This document shows, one piece after another, positions 37,603 through 47,937 of a stretch of 64,000 bases of DNA. The stretch's first letter is position 1; every line of letters starts with the position of its first letter. The position numbers were made by a program, and so were the translations under genes. The notes beneath the pieces were generated by a model. That model saw nothing but the letters and a program-made list of their open reading frames with translations, was not told the DNA's origin and made no database searches. Location of the stretch: assembly GCF_004103715.1 (NCBI RefSeq), contig NZ_CP035282.1, positions 2,780,673 to 2,844,672 of the forward strand, in the 5' to 3' direction. The stretch comes from Acidilutibacter cellobiosedens (GTDB taxonomy: Bacteria > Bacillota > Clostridia > Tissierellales > Acidilutibacteraceae).

Positions 37603-38576
37603 TTTGTCACCTCCTCAGCCCTAAAACAGCTAACCTTATGATTTGAACTCAATTCTCTTAAAGCCGGCTGAGATTTTTTACATTCATCTGTTGCCCATTT
37701 ACATCTCGGGTTAAAATAACAGCCCCTCGGAAGATATAACGGATTCGGAACAGAACCCTTTATGTTTTCAAGCCTTTTTCCCTCTTCAATCAGAGACGGA
37801 ATGGAGGTCATGAGGCCTATTGTATAAGGATGTTTGGGATTATCAAACAATTCATATACGGGAGCATCTTCAACGACCTTTCCGGCATACATTACTATAA
37901 CATGGTCAGCCATTTCGGCTATAACTCCTAAATCATGAGTGATAAGCATAATAGAAGTATTCAACCTGCTCTTTAAATCATTCATCAATTCGAGAATCTG
38001 GGCCTGTATAGTAACATCCAATGCGGTAGTCGGTTCATCTGCGATTAATAGCTTAGGCTGACAAGCCAAAGCCATGGCTATCATTACTCTCTGCCTCATT
38101 CCTCCTGAAAGCTGATGGGGATACTCATCAACTATCTTTTCAGCTCTGGGAATCCCTACAATTTTTATCATCTCAATAGTCCTTTTTCTGGCTTCTTCCT
38201 CAGTCATATGCTGGTGAAGCATCAGAACTTCGGATATTTGAAATCCTACGGTAAATACAGGATTCAGCGACGTCATAGGCTCTTGAAATATCATTGAAAT
38301 ATCATTTCCGCGAATATCTCTGATTTTATTTTCGGAAACTTCTAAAAGATCTTCCCCATTAAATGTTATCCGTCCATTGACAATTTTTCCGGGAGGACTT
38401 GGTATTAAACGCAATATAGACATAGCCGTAATGCTTTTGCCACAGCCTGACTCTCCTACTATTCCTATGGTCTTCCCCGATTCGACATCAAAATCCACAC
38501 CATCTACGGCTTTCACTACTCCATCGTCAGTATAAAAATAAGTCTTTAAATCTTTTACTTTCAATAGTTTATCCAT
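37599..38576 (-). CDS. oppD: Oligopeptide ABC transporter ATPase OppD
   Basis: A ~325-residue ATPase with Walker A GESGCGKSITAMS, signature LSGGMRQRVM, Walker B LLIADEPTTALD and the C-terminal cysteine motif (GCYFNPRCKWATDEC). ATG 38576 (MDKLLKVKDL) follows GGGGATAGAGG; the longer reading would overlap oppC. It is the partner ATPase of OppF. Confidence 0.95.
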   Translation of the reverse strand: MDKLLKVKDLKTYFYTDDGVVKAVDGVDFDVESGKTIGIVGESGCGKSITAMSILRLIPSPPGKIVNGRITFNGEDLLEVSENKIRDIRGNDISMIFQEPMTSLNPVFTVGFQISEVLMLHQHMTEEEARKRTIEMIKIVGIPRAEKIVDEYPHQLSGGMRQRVMIAMALACQPKLLIADEPTTALDVTIQAQILELMNDLKSRLNTSIMLITHDLGVIAEMADHVIVMYAGKVVEDAPVYELFDNPKHPYTIGLMTSIPSLIEEGKRLENIKGSVPNPLYLPRGCYFNPRCKWATDECKKSQPALRELSSNHKVSCFRAEEVTK

Positions 38577-38589
38577 ACCTCTATCCCCC

Positions 38590-39540
38590 TTATTTAGACT
38601 TAGGATCAATGGCATCTCTTAATCCGTCGCCAAACAAATTGATTCCCATAACCGCTAAAAAAATAGCAATTCCCGGCGGTAACCACAACCATACACGATT
38701 TTTCAATACATATATATCCCTTGCATTTTGAACAAGATTTCCCCAAGTAGGTACGGGAGGAGTTACGCCAAGTCCTAAGAAGGACAAAGCCGCCTCACTC
38801 ATTATTGCTGCCGCCATCCCCATTGTGGCGCTGACAATTATATAACCAACCGTATTGGGTATTAAATGTCTCCATATGATTTTACTGTCCCTGATCCCCA
38901 AAGCTCTTGCAGCCTGAACAAATTCCTGTTCTCTTAACGAAAGTATCTGGCCTCTTATCATTCTGGCAAGTCCTGGCCAACTCAATACTCCTATAATAAC
39001 CATAACTATATACATTTTTTGTTCCGGCTTAACGCTGGTTCCAACTACTGCCGATATAGTAATGGCTAAAGGCAGAAAAGGGAACGACATGAATATTTCA
39101 TCAATTCTCATCAATAAATTATCTATCCATCCTCCATAAAATCCCGCTACTCCTCCGACTAATGCGCCTATTACTATTTCTATTCCAACGGCAAAAAGTC
39201 CAACTTTCATAGATACTCTGCCGCCATACAATATCCTTGTCAGATAATCTCTTCCTACCTCGTCAGTTCCCATAAGATGTTCTCTGGAAGGCGGCTTATT
39301 TATTTGAGTAAAATCCATAGTATAAGGGTCATAAGGAGTCAAAACAGGAGCAAGTAAAGCGGACAACACCAAAATTAAAAATATAAACAGCCCCACCATG
39401 GCTACCTTATTCTTTATGAACTTCCTAAAAACCAGCTTCCAAGGAGTAATAATTTCCTGCTTTCTTTTATTTTCATCGTCGGTAATATCACCATCAATAT
39501 CATTTTCCATTTTAACATCTGCATCTTTATCAGTCATCAT
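38590..39540 (-). CDS. oppC: Oligopeptide ABC transporter permease OppC
   Basis: A 316-residue permease. A ~35-residue charged N-terminus precedes six helices, and the EAA loop (QAARALGIRDSKIIWRHLIPN) and HLMGTDEVGRDYLTRILYGG signature are intact. It pairs with OppB; the gap is 9 nt. Confidence 0.95.
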   Translation of the reverse strand: MMTDKDADVKMENDIDGDITDDENKRKQEIITPWKLVFRKFIKNKVAMVGLFIFLILVLSALLAPVLTPYDPYTMDFTQINKPPSREHLMGTDEVGRDYLTRILYGGRVSMKVGLFAVGIEIVIGALVGGVAGFYGGWIDNLLMRIDEIFMSFPFLPLAITISAVVGTSVKPEQKMYIVMVIIGVLSWPGLARMIRGQILSLREQEFVQAARALGIRDSKIIWRHLIPNTVGYIIVSATMGMAAAIMSEAALSFLGLGVTPPVPTWGNLVQNARDIYVLKNRVWLWLPPGIAIFLAVMGINLFGDGLRDAIDPKSK

Positions 39541-39549
39541 GTTCCCCCC

Positions 39550-40512
39550 TTAATCGACCTTAATTCTTGGATCTACCAAGGCATAGCCTATATCCGCCAA
39601 AAGATTGCCAAGAAGAGTAAGGAGTGCAAAAAACATATTTAAAGCCATCATCATGTTATAATCCCTGGCACTGATAGCATCCATCATAACATTTCCTATT
39701 CCAGGCCATACAAATATTCTTTCAAGTATTACGGCCCCCGAAAATAATCCCGGAATAGAAAATCCCACTATGGTTACTATAGGTATTAAGGCATTTCTGA
39801 AAGCATGTTTATATATAACTATTTTTTCCGTTAATCCCTTAGATCTTGCGGTACGAATATAATCCTGATTAATAACTTCCAGCATACTTGTCCTTGTATA
39901 CCTTATTAAGCTTGCCATACTTCCGAATGTCAGAACTACTGCCGGAAGAACCATATGATATATAATATCCTTTGCTCTTGCCAATCCTATGGCGTTTTTC
40001 CCCGGCGTTATCATGCCGTTTATAGGAAACATATTTAATTTGACCGAAAAAATATATATCAAGAGTAAACCGAAAAAAAATGACGGCATAGATATCCCTA
40101 TAATAGAAAACACAGTCCAAAAATTGTCCGTAGTCGAATACTGTTTAACCGCACACACTATACCGATTGGTATGGATATGGCAAATGCCAAAAAGTAAGT
40201 TACAATATTTAAAATAAAACTGTTTTTTATAAATCCGGGCACTACTTTGCTTACAGGCTGTTTATACATGTAAGAATCCCCGAAATCGCCTTTTACAGAT
40301 CGCCTCAGCCAATTAAAATACTGAACCGGTATAGGTTTATCCAAACCTAATCTGGCGCGCTCAGCCGCTTTCTGCTCAGCCGTAGCTTTAGGATCCAGCC
40401 TTGACCCTACCGGATCTCCGGGAGCCATTTTAATAATTCCAAATATCAAAACCGATATGATAAATATTACGGGAATCAGATGTAGTAACCTTCTCAGTAT
40501 ATATTTTAGCAT
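39550..40512 (-). CDS. oppB: Oligopeptide ABC transporter permease OppB
   Basis: A 320-residue permease with the family N-terminus LRRLLHLIPVIFIISVLIFG, the GDPVGSRL motif, six helices and the EAA loop (RTARSKGLTEKIVIYKHAFRN). It follows oppA after a ~100-nt gap that holds a hairpin. The start follows AGGAGG. Confidence 0.95.
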   Translation of the reverse strand: MLKYILRRLLHLIPVIFIISVLIFGIIKMAPGDPVGSRLDPKATAEQKAAERARLGLDKPIPVQYFNWLRRSVKGDFGDSYMYKQPVSKVVPGFIKNSFILNIVTYFLAFAISIPIGIVCAVKQYSTTDNFWTVFSIIGISMPSFFFGLLLIYIFSVKLNMFPINGMITPGKNAIGLARAKDIIYHMVLPAVVLTFGSMASLIRYTRTSMLEVINQDYIRTARSKGLTEKIVIYKHAFRNALIPIVTIVGFSIPGLFSGAVILERIFVWPGIGNVMMDAISARDYNMMMALNMFFALLTLLGNLLADIGYALVDPRIKVD

Positions 40513-40550
40513 AATTTCCCTCCTTTAATGAAATAAAGTTGTTCTTCTAT

Positions 40551-40586
40551 GATATAAACCCGGTATTTACCGACCGGGTTTATATC
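40551..40586 (-). terminator. Intercistronic hairpin between oppA and oppB
   Basis: A 13-bp perfect stem (gatataaacccgg) has a 10-nt loop and no U run. Such hairpins after binding-protein genes commonly let more binding protein than permease be made. Confidence 0.7.
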
Positions 40587-40612
40587 ACTTTATATTATCA
40601 AAACAGCTATTG

Positions 40613-42304
40613 TTACAATTCAACATTTAAAATGGTCACTGGGTAAGTAAAATCTTCGTATGGAGAAGTGTTGAAATTCTTAACTCGATTATTCACCACA
40701 TCCCAAACTAAATTTTGTGTCATGAACATATATGGGAGTTCTTCATTTATAAGTTCTACCCATTTATGATATATTTCTGCCCTTTTCTCTTGGTCAAATT
40801 CCATTCTTCCTTCATCTATAAGTTTATCATTTTCCTCATTGCGGAATCCCCCTGAATTAAATCCGCCGAGAACATCTGCCGAGCTATGAAATACTTCCTT
40901 TGAATCCGGATCTATACTTAAAGACCAAGCCATATTGAACATTTCAAAATCCTGCTTATCATATACTTTTTCCGTAAGAGCGGCAAATTCCATTAAATTA
41001 GGTTCAACCTTAACTCCGATCTTCTCCCAATCGGCTTTAAGCATAGGTATTAAAGTTTCAACGTATTTACTGTCCGTATAGGTATCCCATACAAATTCAA
41101 GACGCTTGCCGTCTTTTTCCCTGATGCCGTCTGCCCCCGGTTTCCATCCTGCTTCGTCAAGAAGAGCCTTTGCCTTTTCCGGATCATATTCATATTTGTT
41201 TATATCTTCGGTATAAGCCCATGAAACCTGAGAAACAGGTACATTTGAAACCTCGGCATACCCCTGATAATAAACGTCAACAAACTGCTGCCTGTTGAAT
41301 CCATAGGTCAAAGCCTGACGAACTCTCTTATCGGAAAGTCTTTCATCTCTTAAGTTAAATCCCATGTAACCATATCCGTTGTCAGGAAAACTGTGAATAT
41401 TTAAAAATTCTGCATCGTCTACCATATTTTTATTTTCTTCTTTTGGAGGAACGGCTAACTGAACGTCAATGGTTCCCTTTTCCAACTCCTGCATCTGAGT
41501 TTCAGCAGTCGTAAATTTCAAAATCAATTTTTTAATCTTGGGTGCTCCGAGAAAATAATTCTCATTTGCCGTAAATTCTACATATTGTTTCGGTTCGTAT
41601 TTCGCAAGGATAAAACTTCCCGAACCTATAGGAGTGTTCATCTTATCCTTTATAGGTTGAATATTTCCCTTTTCGTAAGCATAAATATGGGAAGGCATAA
41701 TCCCTATTATTAAATCCCAAATATGTGTAATCATTGCGGTTTTAAATGTAAATGAAATGTTATGATCATCAATAACCTTTATTCCTGCCACATTGGTAGC
41801 GCTTCCATTATGGTATTCGTCATATCCTACCAAATCCTCCACATATGAAGACCTGGGCCCGTCGTAAGAAGGGTCACATAAAAACGTATAAGTAAATTCC
41901 ACATCCTTAGCTGTCAATGGAGTACCGTCGGTAAACTTAACTCCCTCTACCAAATGAAAGGTATAAGTTTTATGATCTTCGGAAATATCCCAATTTTTAG
42001 CCAAATGAGAGGTAGGATTTCCCTCCTTGTCATTGGAAATAAGTGCATCAAAAATTAAAGATGTAACATACCCGTCATATACTTCCCCTGCAATTCCGGG
42101 AACAAAATCGCCTTTTGTTTCATGGGTCCCTATTATTAAAGTATCTGATGCGCCGTCTCTTGTTTTTGCCGGATTGACAACAGTTTCTTCCGTTTCATCT
42201 TCTCCGCCCGTTACAGGAGCGGGTTCTTCTTTTTTACCACACCCTGACAACACTGCCGATAAAACCAGAACCAAACAAAGAATTAAACAAATCTTTCTTT
42301 TCAT
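40613..42304 (-). CDS. oppA: Oligopeptide-binding lipoprotein OppA
   Basis: A 563-residue extracellular solute-binding protein of family 5. Residues 1-22 are a lipoprotein signal with lipobox LSGC, followed by a Glu/Pro-rich linker. The mature part has the DGTPLTAKDVEFTYTFL motif and the RQALTYGFNRQQFV segment of peptide-binding proteins. It binds short peptides outside and passes them to OppBC. A strong promoter lies upstream at 42362-42391. Confidence 0.94.
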   Translation of the reverse strand: MKRKICLILCLVLVLSAVLSGCGKKEEPAPVTGGEDETEETVVNPAKTRDGASDTLIIGTHETKGDFVPGIAGEVYDGYVTSLIFDALISNDKEGNPTSHLAKNWDISEDHKTYTFHLVEGVKFTDGTPLTAKDVEFTYTFLCDPSYDGPRSSYVEDLVGYDEYHNGSATNVAGIKVIDDHNISFTFKTAMITHIWDLIIGIMPSHIYAYEKGNIQPIKDKMNTPIGSGSFILAKYEPKQYVEFTANENYFLGAPKIKKLILKFTTAETQMQELEKGTIDVQLAVPPKEENKNMVDDAEFLNIHSFPDNGYGYMGFNLRDERLSDKRVRQALTYGFNRQQFVDVYYQGYAEVSNVPVSQVSWAYTEDINKYEYDPEKAKALLDEAGWKPGADGIREKDGKRLEFVWDTYTDSKYVETLIPMLKADWEKIGVKVEPNLMEFAALTEKVYDKQDFEMFNMAWSLSIDPDSKEVFHSSADVLGGFNSGGFRNEENDKLIDEGRMEFDQEKRAEIYHKWVELINEELPYMFMTQNLVWDVVNNRVKNFNTSPYEDFTYPVTILNVEL

Positions 42305-42361
42305 TAAAATATACCCCCTTTTATTAATTATACTTAATAATAATTAATTATAATTAAATGT

Positions 42362-42391
42362 ATTATATCATCCGACTTTCATGGGTGTCAA
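42362..42391 (-). promoter_or_regulatory. Strong vegetative promoter of the opp operon
   Basis: Perfect TTGACA (42386-42391) and TATAAT (42362-42367) hexamers, 18 nt apart, point to oppA with a ~50-nt leader. Confidence 0.85.
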
Positions 42392-42950
42392 CGGGCAACG
42401 TAGATATAGTACATTTAAATTTAAAATAATAAAAGTATATTTATACTAATATACACATATATATTCTTATCTGATAAAAATATTTTGTTTGCCGTATTTA
42501 TAATATTTATTAGGTTTTTTTGAATATCCCACTACAATCAAGCGCATCACTAATTTATTATTCATTCACATAAACTAATATTCTTAAAGTATAAATAATT
42601 CTGATTTTTATTTATTTTTTATTATTTTATATTAATATAAATATTAAAAATATTATGATCTGTAACTTTTTCTTGTTAATATTTATCAATTTTTCTTTTA
42701 AATATATTAATTTAATGAAAATTTAATTATATAATGGGTATAAATGAATATATATTAATAAAATAGATAAAAAATAATATTTTTTAATATTTCTTAATTT
42801 TTCGTAAAACTAATCAGCCCTTTATATTTCTACGTAGTAAATTCTTTTAATTTCACTTATTAAAGTGGTAAATGTATTTTTTGCACAAAAGGAGGATTTT
42901 AAGATTATTTGTCTAATTTATAATTATGAAAATACAATTGGGGTGATATC
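42392..42950. other. AT-rich divergent intergenic region without a gene
   Basis: About 560 bp of very AT-rich DNA lie between the opp promoter and the small gene at 42951. I see no gene, tRNA or clear hairpin in it. It must hold the promoter of the small plus-strand gene; a TATAAT at 42729-42734 has no good -35 partner. Confidence 0.5.
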
Positions 42951-43115
42951 ATGGGAAAAATAGAAAATGATATTGAAAAACTATGTATAGACCTAATAGT
43001 GATTCTTAATGATTTAAAAATCAGTGGGAAAATATCTGAAGAAGAATACAAAGAATATATAAAAGAAAAATTAATATTTATATCAAAACATATGGATTTT
43101 TCCAACACCTGTTAG
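42951..43115 (+). CDS. Small 54-residue protein, SHOCT-like helical pattern
   Basis: ATG follows GGGGTGAT at good spacing. The 54-residue product is amphipathic and helical: MGKIENDIEKLCIDLIVILN, then LKISGKISEEEYKEYIKEKL, resembling the L..L...G.IS.EEY...K..L pattern of SHOCT-type short domains. No membrane helix or signal is seen. It converges on mnmA, and its last nine codons lie inside the 21-bp hairpin at 43090-43134. Function unknown; the strong ribosome binding site is the main reason to believe it. Confidence 0.6.
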   Translation: MGKIENDIEKLCIDLIVILNDLKISGKISEEEYKEYIKEKLIFISKHMDFSNTC

Positions 43116-43134
43116 GTGTTGGAAAAATCCATAT
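43090..43134. terminator. 21-bp perfect hairpin between convergent small gene and mnmA
   Basis: The arms are perfect complements around a 3-nt loop and include the small gene's last codons and stop. It ends one base before the mnmA stop. T and A runs lie inside the arms rather than after them, so it is a non-standard, probably two-way terminator. Confidence 0.65.
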
Positions 43135-44214
43135 TTAAAACACCTGCTTTATAATGCCTCCGCCTAATACTAAATCTTTTTTGTAAAATACAACCGATTG
43201 TCCCTTTGTAATTGCCCTCTGAGGACACTGAAATTCCAATATTACCCCATCATTATGAGGAGTAACTGTTCCTTCCCCTTCTTTCATTGTTGATCTTACT
43301 TTAGCGGTAATATTTTCCTTCTTTGTCAGCTCTTCCACCGGAATGATATTTAGCTCATCTGCATATAACCTTTCTTTGAATATATCCTCCTCATTTCCCA
43401 AGACAACTAAATTCTTATCAGGAATTATCTCTTTAACAAATACCCTCTTGCCCAACGCGATTCCCAGTCCTTTTCTCTGCCCTATGGTGTAATGAACAAT
43501 TCCCTTATGTTTTCCCAATATATTTCCCTTAGTATCCACAAAGTACCCTTCCGTAATCTTTTCAGGAATCCTATTTTCTAAAAACTTTCCATAATCATTA
43601 TCGGGAATAAAACATATTTCTTCACTGTCCGGCTTATTATAGACCTTCAGCCCGATATTCTCCGCTATCTTTCTTACTTCATCTTTATTATAATATCCCA
43701 AGGGCATAAGAGTATGTTCCAATTGATATTGAGTCATTGTATATAAAAAATAGGTCTGGTCTTTTTTAGGATCCACAGATTTTTTCAAAAGAAATCTGTT
43801 GGTTTTTTCGTCTTTTTCTATCTTAGCATAATGTCCTGTAGCTATATAATCTGCCCCAAGCCCTTGAGCTTTTCTTAAGAATTCATCGAACTTTATATAT
43901 TTATTGCATGATATACATGGATTTGGAGTTCTTCCCTCCAGATATTCATTAATAAAATAATCTATTACTTTTCTCTCAAATATTCCTTTAAAATTCATGA
44001 CATAATGAGGAATATTAAGTTGCTCGGCTACCCTTTTAGCATCATATACTGAAGAAATAGAACAACATCCTCCTTCTCGTTCATCATATACCTCATCATG
44101 AGGAATAACCGTCATAGTAACTCCTATTACATCATATCCTGCTTTGAGAAGTAAATAAGCTGTAACGGAACTATCCACTCCTCCACTCATCCCTACTATA
44201 ACTTTCTTCTTCAT
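43135..44214 (-). CDS. mnmA: tRNA-specific 2-thiouridylase MnmA
   Basis: A 359-residue enzyme with PP-loop [10 protein letters not shown], the catalytic Cys in TPNPCISCN and the second catalytic Cys in SEEICFIPD. The C-terminal beta-barrel starts near residue 280. It activates U34 of Lys, Glu and Gln tRNAs with ATP and inserts sulfur. The gene is single here, without the usual nearby cysteine desulfurase. Confidence 0.96.
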   Translation of the reverse strand: MKKKVIVGMSGGVDSSVTAYLLLKAGYDVIGVTMTVIPHDEVYDEREGGCCSISSVYDAKRVAEQLNIPHYVMNFKGIFERKVIDYFINEYLEGRTPNPCISCNKYIKFDEFLRKAQGLGADYIATGHYAKIEKDEKTNRFLLKKSVDPKKDQTYFLYTMTQYQLEHTLMPLGYYNKDEVRKIAENIGLKVYNKPDSEEICFIPDNDYGKFLENRIPEKITEGYFVDTKGNILGKHKGIVHYTIGQRKGLGIALGKRVFVKEIIPDKNLVVLGNEEDIFKERLYADELNIIPVEELTKKENITAKVRSTMKEGEGTVTPHNDGVILEFQCPQRAITKGQSVVFYKKDLVLGGGIIKQVF

Positions 44215-44257
44215 ATTAACACCTGCTTTTCTAACAGTCTATATTACAAAAAAATTT

Positions 44258-44989
44258 CTATATAAAAACAGTTTCCACATTTGGACTTACTTTATATATT
44301 ATATCTTTCCTTTCAACTACAATGGAAATTTTCTTATATAAATCTTTATCCTTCTTAAGTACTTGAAGCAAATCCCAATTTGGGTTAACCGCTGTCGGAT
44401 TTCCTACCATTCTAAGCATGGACAAATCACCCGTTGTGTCTCCATAGGAGTAGCTTTTATCAAGATCCACTTCATATTTTCTTACAAATTCATCAATAAT
44501 GTTTTGCTTATTTTCCGAGTCCCACATTTTTATAATTTCCCCGGTAAAATTATTATTTTCATCTACTATATATCTGCTTCCTCTGCATTCCGTAATTCCA
44601 TATTTTAATGCCATTTTTTCTACTAAAAAATCAGGACTTCCCGATATAAAAAATACTTTATGTCCTTTTTGCTTATGCCATTCAATTTTGTGTCTGGTAT
44701 ATTTATAGACATTTTCTCCATTTAATTTTATAACCTGACTTGATACAAAATCTATGTAATTTTTATTTATACCCTTAAGTCCTTTCAAATAAAAATCAGC
44801 CAATTCCTCAAGATAATCTTCAAAATTCCCGTATCTTTTTTCCCATTCGGTATATGTATGCTTTACATGGTTATACCATACAGAGGGATCTATAATTTCA
44901 TATTTAATTAATTTTTTGAAATGCTGTATCATTAAAGAATTTCTATACAAAGTACCATCTATATCAAAAAAGGCACCTATATTATTCAA
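44258..44989 (-). CDS. HAD-IB family phosphatase (SerB-like)
   Basis: A 243-residue haloacid-dehalogenase hydrolase. Motif I is FFDIDGTLYRN with nucleophile Asp8 and Asp10, motif II is FISGSPDFL, motif IV is SYGDTTGDLSML. A helical cap lies at about 20-95. These marks fit the HAD-IB (phosphoserine phosphatase-like) group. The substrate is not readable. It is 43 nt upstream of mnmA and could be co-transcribed with it. Confidence 0.85.
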   Translation of the reverse strand: MNNIGAFFDIDGTLYRNSLMIQHFKKLIKYEIIDPSVWYNHVKHTYTEWEKRYGNFEDYLEELADFYLKGLKGINKNYIDFVSSQVIKLNGENVYKYTRHKIEWHKQKGHKVFFISGSPDFLVEKMALKYGITECRGSRYIVDENNNFTGEIIKMWDSENKQNIIDEFVRKYEVDLDKSYSYGDTTGDLSMLRMVGNPTAVNPNWDLLQVLKKDKDLYKKISIVVERKDIIYKVSPNVETVFI

Positions 44990-45092
44990 TGTTAAATCTC
45001 CCCTTCAACCTATTTTAATCTTATAATACCCAAAATTATAATTTTCCTTTAGAATCTATTTGAAATAGAGGTGACATTCGCCATATCCATTA

Positions 45093-45929
45093 TTAAAATG
45101 CTAAAACTATTCCTCCCTTATCAGCATAAGCACTGCTTAATCCACCTGTTCTCAATATTATTATCTCTTTAAAATTATATTTCTTTTCTATCATTGCTTT
45201 AAGAGCTTCTGCTTTTTCTAATGCATCACAATGGGCAATCCCCAAAATTTTATTTTCAAATTTATATCCATTTTCTCCTATTATTTCAACAAGTCTGTTA
45301 AATGCTCTTTTAGCTCCCCTCACATTATCAAATAGCTTAACATTTCCAGAACCATCTGAACCCATAATAGGTTTAAACGACAACAGAGATGCAATGCGAC
45401 CTGCTATTTTATGAAGTCTTCCAGCTTTAATTAAGTTATCAAGATTTTCTAATATAAAATAAGTTTTCATTTCCTTTATATATTCTTCAGCTGCTCTTAC
45501 TATTTCATATTTATCATATTTTTTTTGTATCAATTCAAATATTTTCATACTGACTAATGTTTCACCTATGGATGCACTCAAAGAATCAAATATATGGATA
45601 AATTTCTTTGTACTTTCAAGGGTAAGTTTTTTAGCAAGTACTGCATTATTATAAGTACTACTCAATTGAGACGAAAGTGTAACCACAAAGATCTCATCCC
45701 CTCCTTCATATGCCTTCATAAAGTCAGCCGGAGATGGGCTTGAGGTACGGATACCGGTTTTACTATTCCCCATAGTATAAAGAAAATTTTCAATATTCAA
45801 ATTCTCATCGTCTATGAAGTATTTCTCTCCTATATCTATTTTCAACGGCACTAAAGAAATATTCATTTCTTTCTTCAATTCCTCGTTTAGATCGCAACTG
45901 CTATCGGCAACAATTTTAAAAGTCATCAC
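45093..45929 (-). CDS. DegV family fatty-acid-binding protein
   Basis: A 278-residue DegV protein: KIVADSSCDLNEEL at the N-terminus, the TSSPSPADFMKAYE motif, VVTLSSQLSSTYNNAV, and GRLHKIAGRIASLL. DegV/FakB proteins bind a fatty acid so that FakA kinase can phosphorylate it. No fakA is near. Several paralogues per genome are usual in Clostridia. Confidence 0.9.
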   Translation of the reverse strand: MMTFKIVADSSCDLNEELKKEMNISLVPLKIDIGEKYFIDDENLNIENFLYTMGNSKTGIRTSSPSPADFMKAYEGGDEIFVVTLSSQLSSTYNNAVLAKKLTLESTKKFIHIFDSLSASIGETLVSMKIFELIQKKYDKYEIVRAAEEYIKEMKTYFILENLDNLIKAGRLHKIAGRIASLLSFKPIMGSDGSGNVKLFDNVRGAKRAFNRLVEIIGENGYKFENKILGIAHCDALEKAEALKAMIEKKYNFKEIIILRTGGLSSAYADKGGIVLAF

Positions 45930-46013
45930 TACACCTCTTCTATTTAATTTAAAGTTATACTAATAGTACCACTTATCTTATAAGGACACAATAAAAAATA
46001 AATCAAATTATGC

Positions 46014-46054
46014 AAAAAGACCTCATATATAAATTATCCAAATAATATGAGGTC
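46014..46054 (-). terminator. Terminator after rubrerythrin
   Basis: GACCTCATAT/ATATGAGGTC stem on the minus strand, followed by TTTTT, ~30 nt past the rbr stop. Confidence 0.85.
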
Positions 46055-46084
46055 AGCAACATAATATCCTGTTATATTTTACAA

Positions 46085-46672
46085 TTAATAATTCTCAGCT
46101 AATAACTCAAAATATCCTTGAGGATGAGCACAGGCAGGACATTTTTCAGGAGCAGACGTGCCTTCGTATATATATCCGCAGTTATTACATTTCCATCTTC
46201 TCACTGTTTCTTTCTTAAATACAGAATTATTCTCTAAATTGCTTAAAAGTTTCCTGTATCTCTCTTCGTGATGTTTCTCGACTTCTGCAATTTTCTCATA
46301 AACATAAGATATTTCTGGAAATCCCTCTTCGGCTGCAACTTTTCCGAACTCAGAATATAATTGAGACCATTCTTCGTGTTCTCCGTTAGCCGCGGACAAT
46401 AAATTTTCTTTAGTATTTCCTAAGTTGACAGGATAGGAAGCTTCTTTGATTTCTATCGATTCTCCTTTAAAATCTTCATTTAGAAATTTAAAAAATCTTT
46501 TAGCATGTTCCTTTTCATTTTCTGCCGTTTCCATAAAAATATTAGAAATCTGGACATATCCTTCCTTTTTAGCTGTAGATGCATAATAAGTATATCGAGT
46601 TCTGGCCTGAGCTTCTCCGGCAAATGACTTCATCAAATTTTCAGCAGTTTTTGTACCTTTTAGTGATTTCAT
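46085..46672 (-). CDS. rbr: Rubrerythrin
   Basis: A 195-residue protein with an N-terminal four-helix diiron domain (TAENLMKSFAGEAQARTRYTYY; EEGFPEISYVYEKIAEVEKHHEERY) and a C-terminal rubredoxin-like iron site (WKCNNCGYIYEG, CPACAHPQGYF). It reduces hydrogen peroxide in anaerobes. It is monocistronic with a good terminator. Rubredoxin at 29633-29794 is a likely electron donor. Confidence 0.95.
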   Translation of the reverse strand: MKSLKGTKTAENLMKSFAGEAQARTRYTYYASTAKKEGYVQISNIFMETAENEKEHAKRFFKFLNEDFKGESIEIKEASYPVNLGNTKENLLSAANGEHEEWSQLYSEFGKVAAEEGFPEISYVYEKIAEVEKHHEERYRKLLSNLENNSVFKKETVRRWKCNNCGYIYEGTSAPEKCPACAHPQGYFELLAENY

Positions 46673-46864
46673 TTATAATCCTCCAATCTTAAATTATTTC
46701 AATAAAGATTTTAATTACCATTTAAGAAAAATTGTTGAACTTATCCATTTCAACAAATCATTTTATAAATATTAGGTTTTCATTTATCCTTATTGGCTAA
46801 TTTATACATATCACATAACTTATATTATATCATCGATCATATAAAAAGTTAATCTATTTTATCA

Positions 46865-47755
46865 CTAAAAATAGCATCTATATGCATTTTCCAAAAATAT
46901 AAGCAAAAGTTCAACATTTAAATGATCGCCTGCCATTGATCTAAGAATTTTAAAAGCATGGGTAGGAGTAATTTTTTTCTTATATGCTCTATTTGTGGTT
47001 AAGGCATCATATATATCCGCGATAGCACAGATTTTTGCATAAAGGGGTATATCTTGCCCTTTTAGGCCATTTGGATATCCACTTCCATTTTCCTTTTCAT
47101 GATGCATTAGCACTGCTAATTTTACGTCTTCCGAAATGCTGTCTGCATTTTTAACAATATCATATCCTAAAAGGGGATGGAGCTTAATTATTTCAAATTC
47201 TTCTTTTGAAAGCTTTTCTTTTTTATTTAATAGCTTTAAGGGAATTTTTATCTTACCAATATCGTGAAGAACTCCGGCTTTAATAATTTCGCCCATATTG
47301 TAATGAGAAAATTTCAAATATTTTCCCAACACCATACAATAATATCCTACATTTAAACTATGAATATATGTATAACTGTCCCTTTCATATAGGTCAGTAA
47401 GATAATTATTAATAAATGGCTCATTAACTATTTTCTCAAATAATCCGTCCGAAATTTCATTTGCCTCTCTTGTCTCAAGCATTTTCCCCTGTGATAATCT
47501 TTCAAAGGTCTTTTTAATTATAACCCTGTCCTTCTCGTATATATCATTGATTTTCATTATTTTTTCTTCTTTTTCACTTTCTTGATTTTTATAAACATAT
47601 ATATATTGAACTCCCATCTCCATTAATTTCATTTTAATATTTTTATCAATTATTGTAGACTCCTTTATAAGAAGCTGCCCTACATTATCTACGATATTTT
47701 CAGCCAATATATCTCCATATTCACATGTCACGATGTCTCTTTTATTTTTAACCAT
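46865..47755 (-). CDS. HD-GYP domain protein, probable cyclic-di-GMP phosphodiesterase
   Basis: A ~296-residue protein. The first ~110 residues are an uncharacterised N-terminal part. The rest is an HD-GYP domain with YIHSLNVGYYC, GVLHDIGKIKIP (the HD pair) and HHEKENGSGYPNGL (the HHExxxGxGYP signature). Metal ligands look intact. ATG 47755 sits after GAGG; the GTG at 47770 is less likely. It is probably cytoplasmic, as no membrane segment is seen. A TTGACA/TATAAT pair lies upstream. Confidence 0.87.
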   Translation of the reverse strand: MVKNKRDIVTCEYGDILAENIVDNVGQLLIKESTIIDKNIKMKLMEMGVQYIYVYKNQESEKEEKIMKINDIYEKDRVIIKKTFERLSQGKMLETREANEISDGLFEKIVNEPFINNYLTDLYERDSYTYIHSLNVGYYCMVLGKYLKFSHYNMGEIIKAGVLHDIGKIKIPLKLLNKKEKLSKEEFEIIKLHPLLGYDIVKNADSISEDVKLAVLMHHEKENGSGYPNGLKGQDIPLYAKICAIADIYDALTTNRAYKKKITPTHAFKILRSMAGDHLNVELLLIFLENAYRCYF

Positions 47756-47937
47756 ATACACCAACCTCACCCTGATTTATGAATAATTCTCAAATTAACA
47801 ATTCGATCAACACGTAACTTAGTACAATAATAGAGTTCATTCTATATATGAATTTTCAAAATAATATAAATATATTTCGTCTTTTAATTCCATAAATTTG
47901 CACAATTCCTTAAAAAAATTTATATTACCAATAAAAT

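Noticed and set aside
40551-40586. Riboswitch between oppA and oppB
   Set aside because: A single simple hairpin without further conserved structure is better explained as an intercistronic attenuator.
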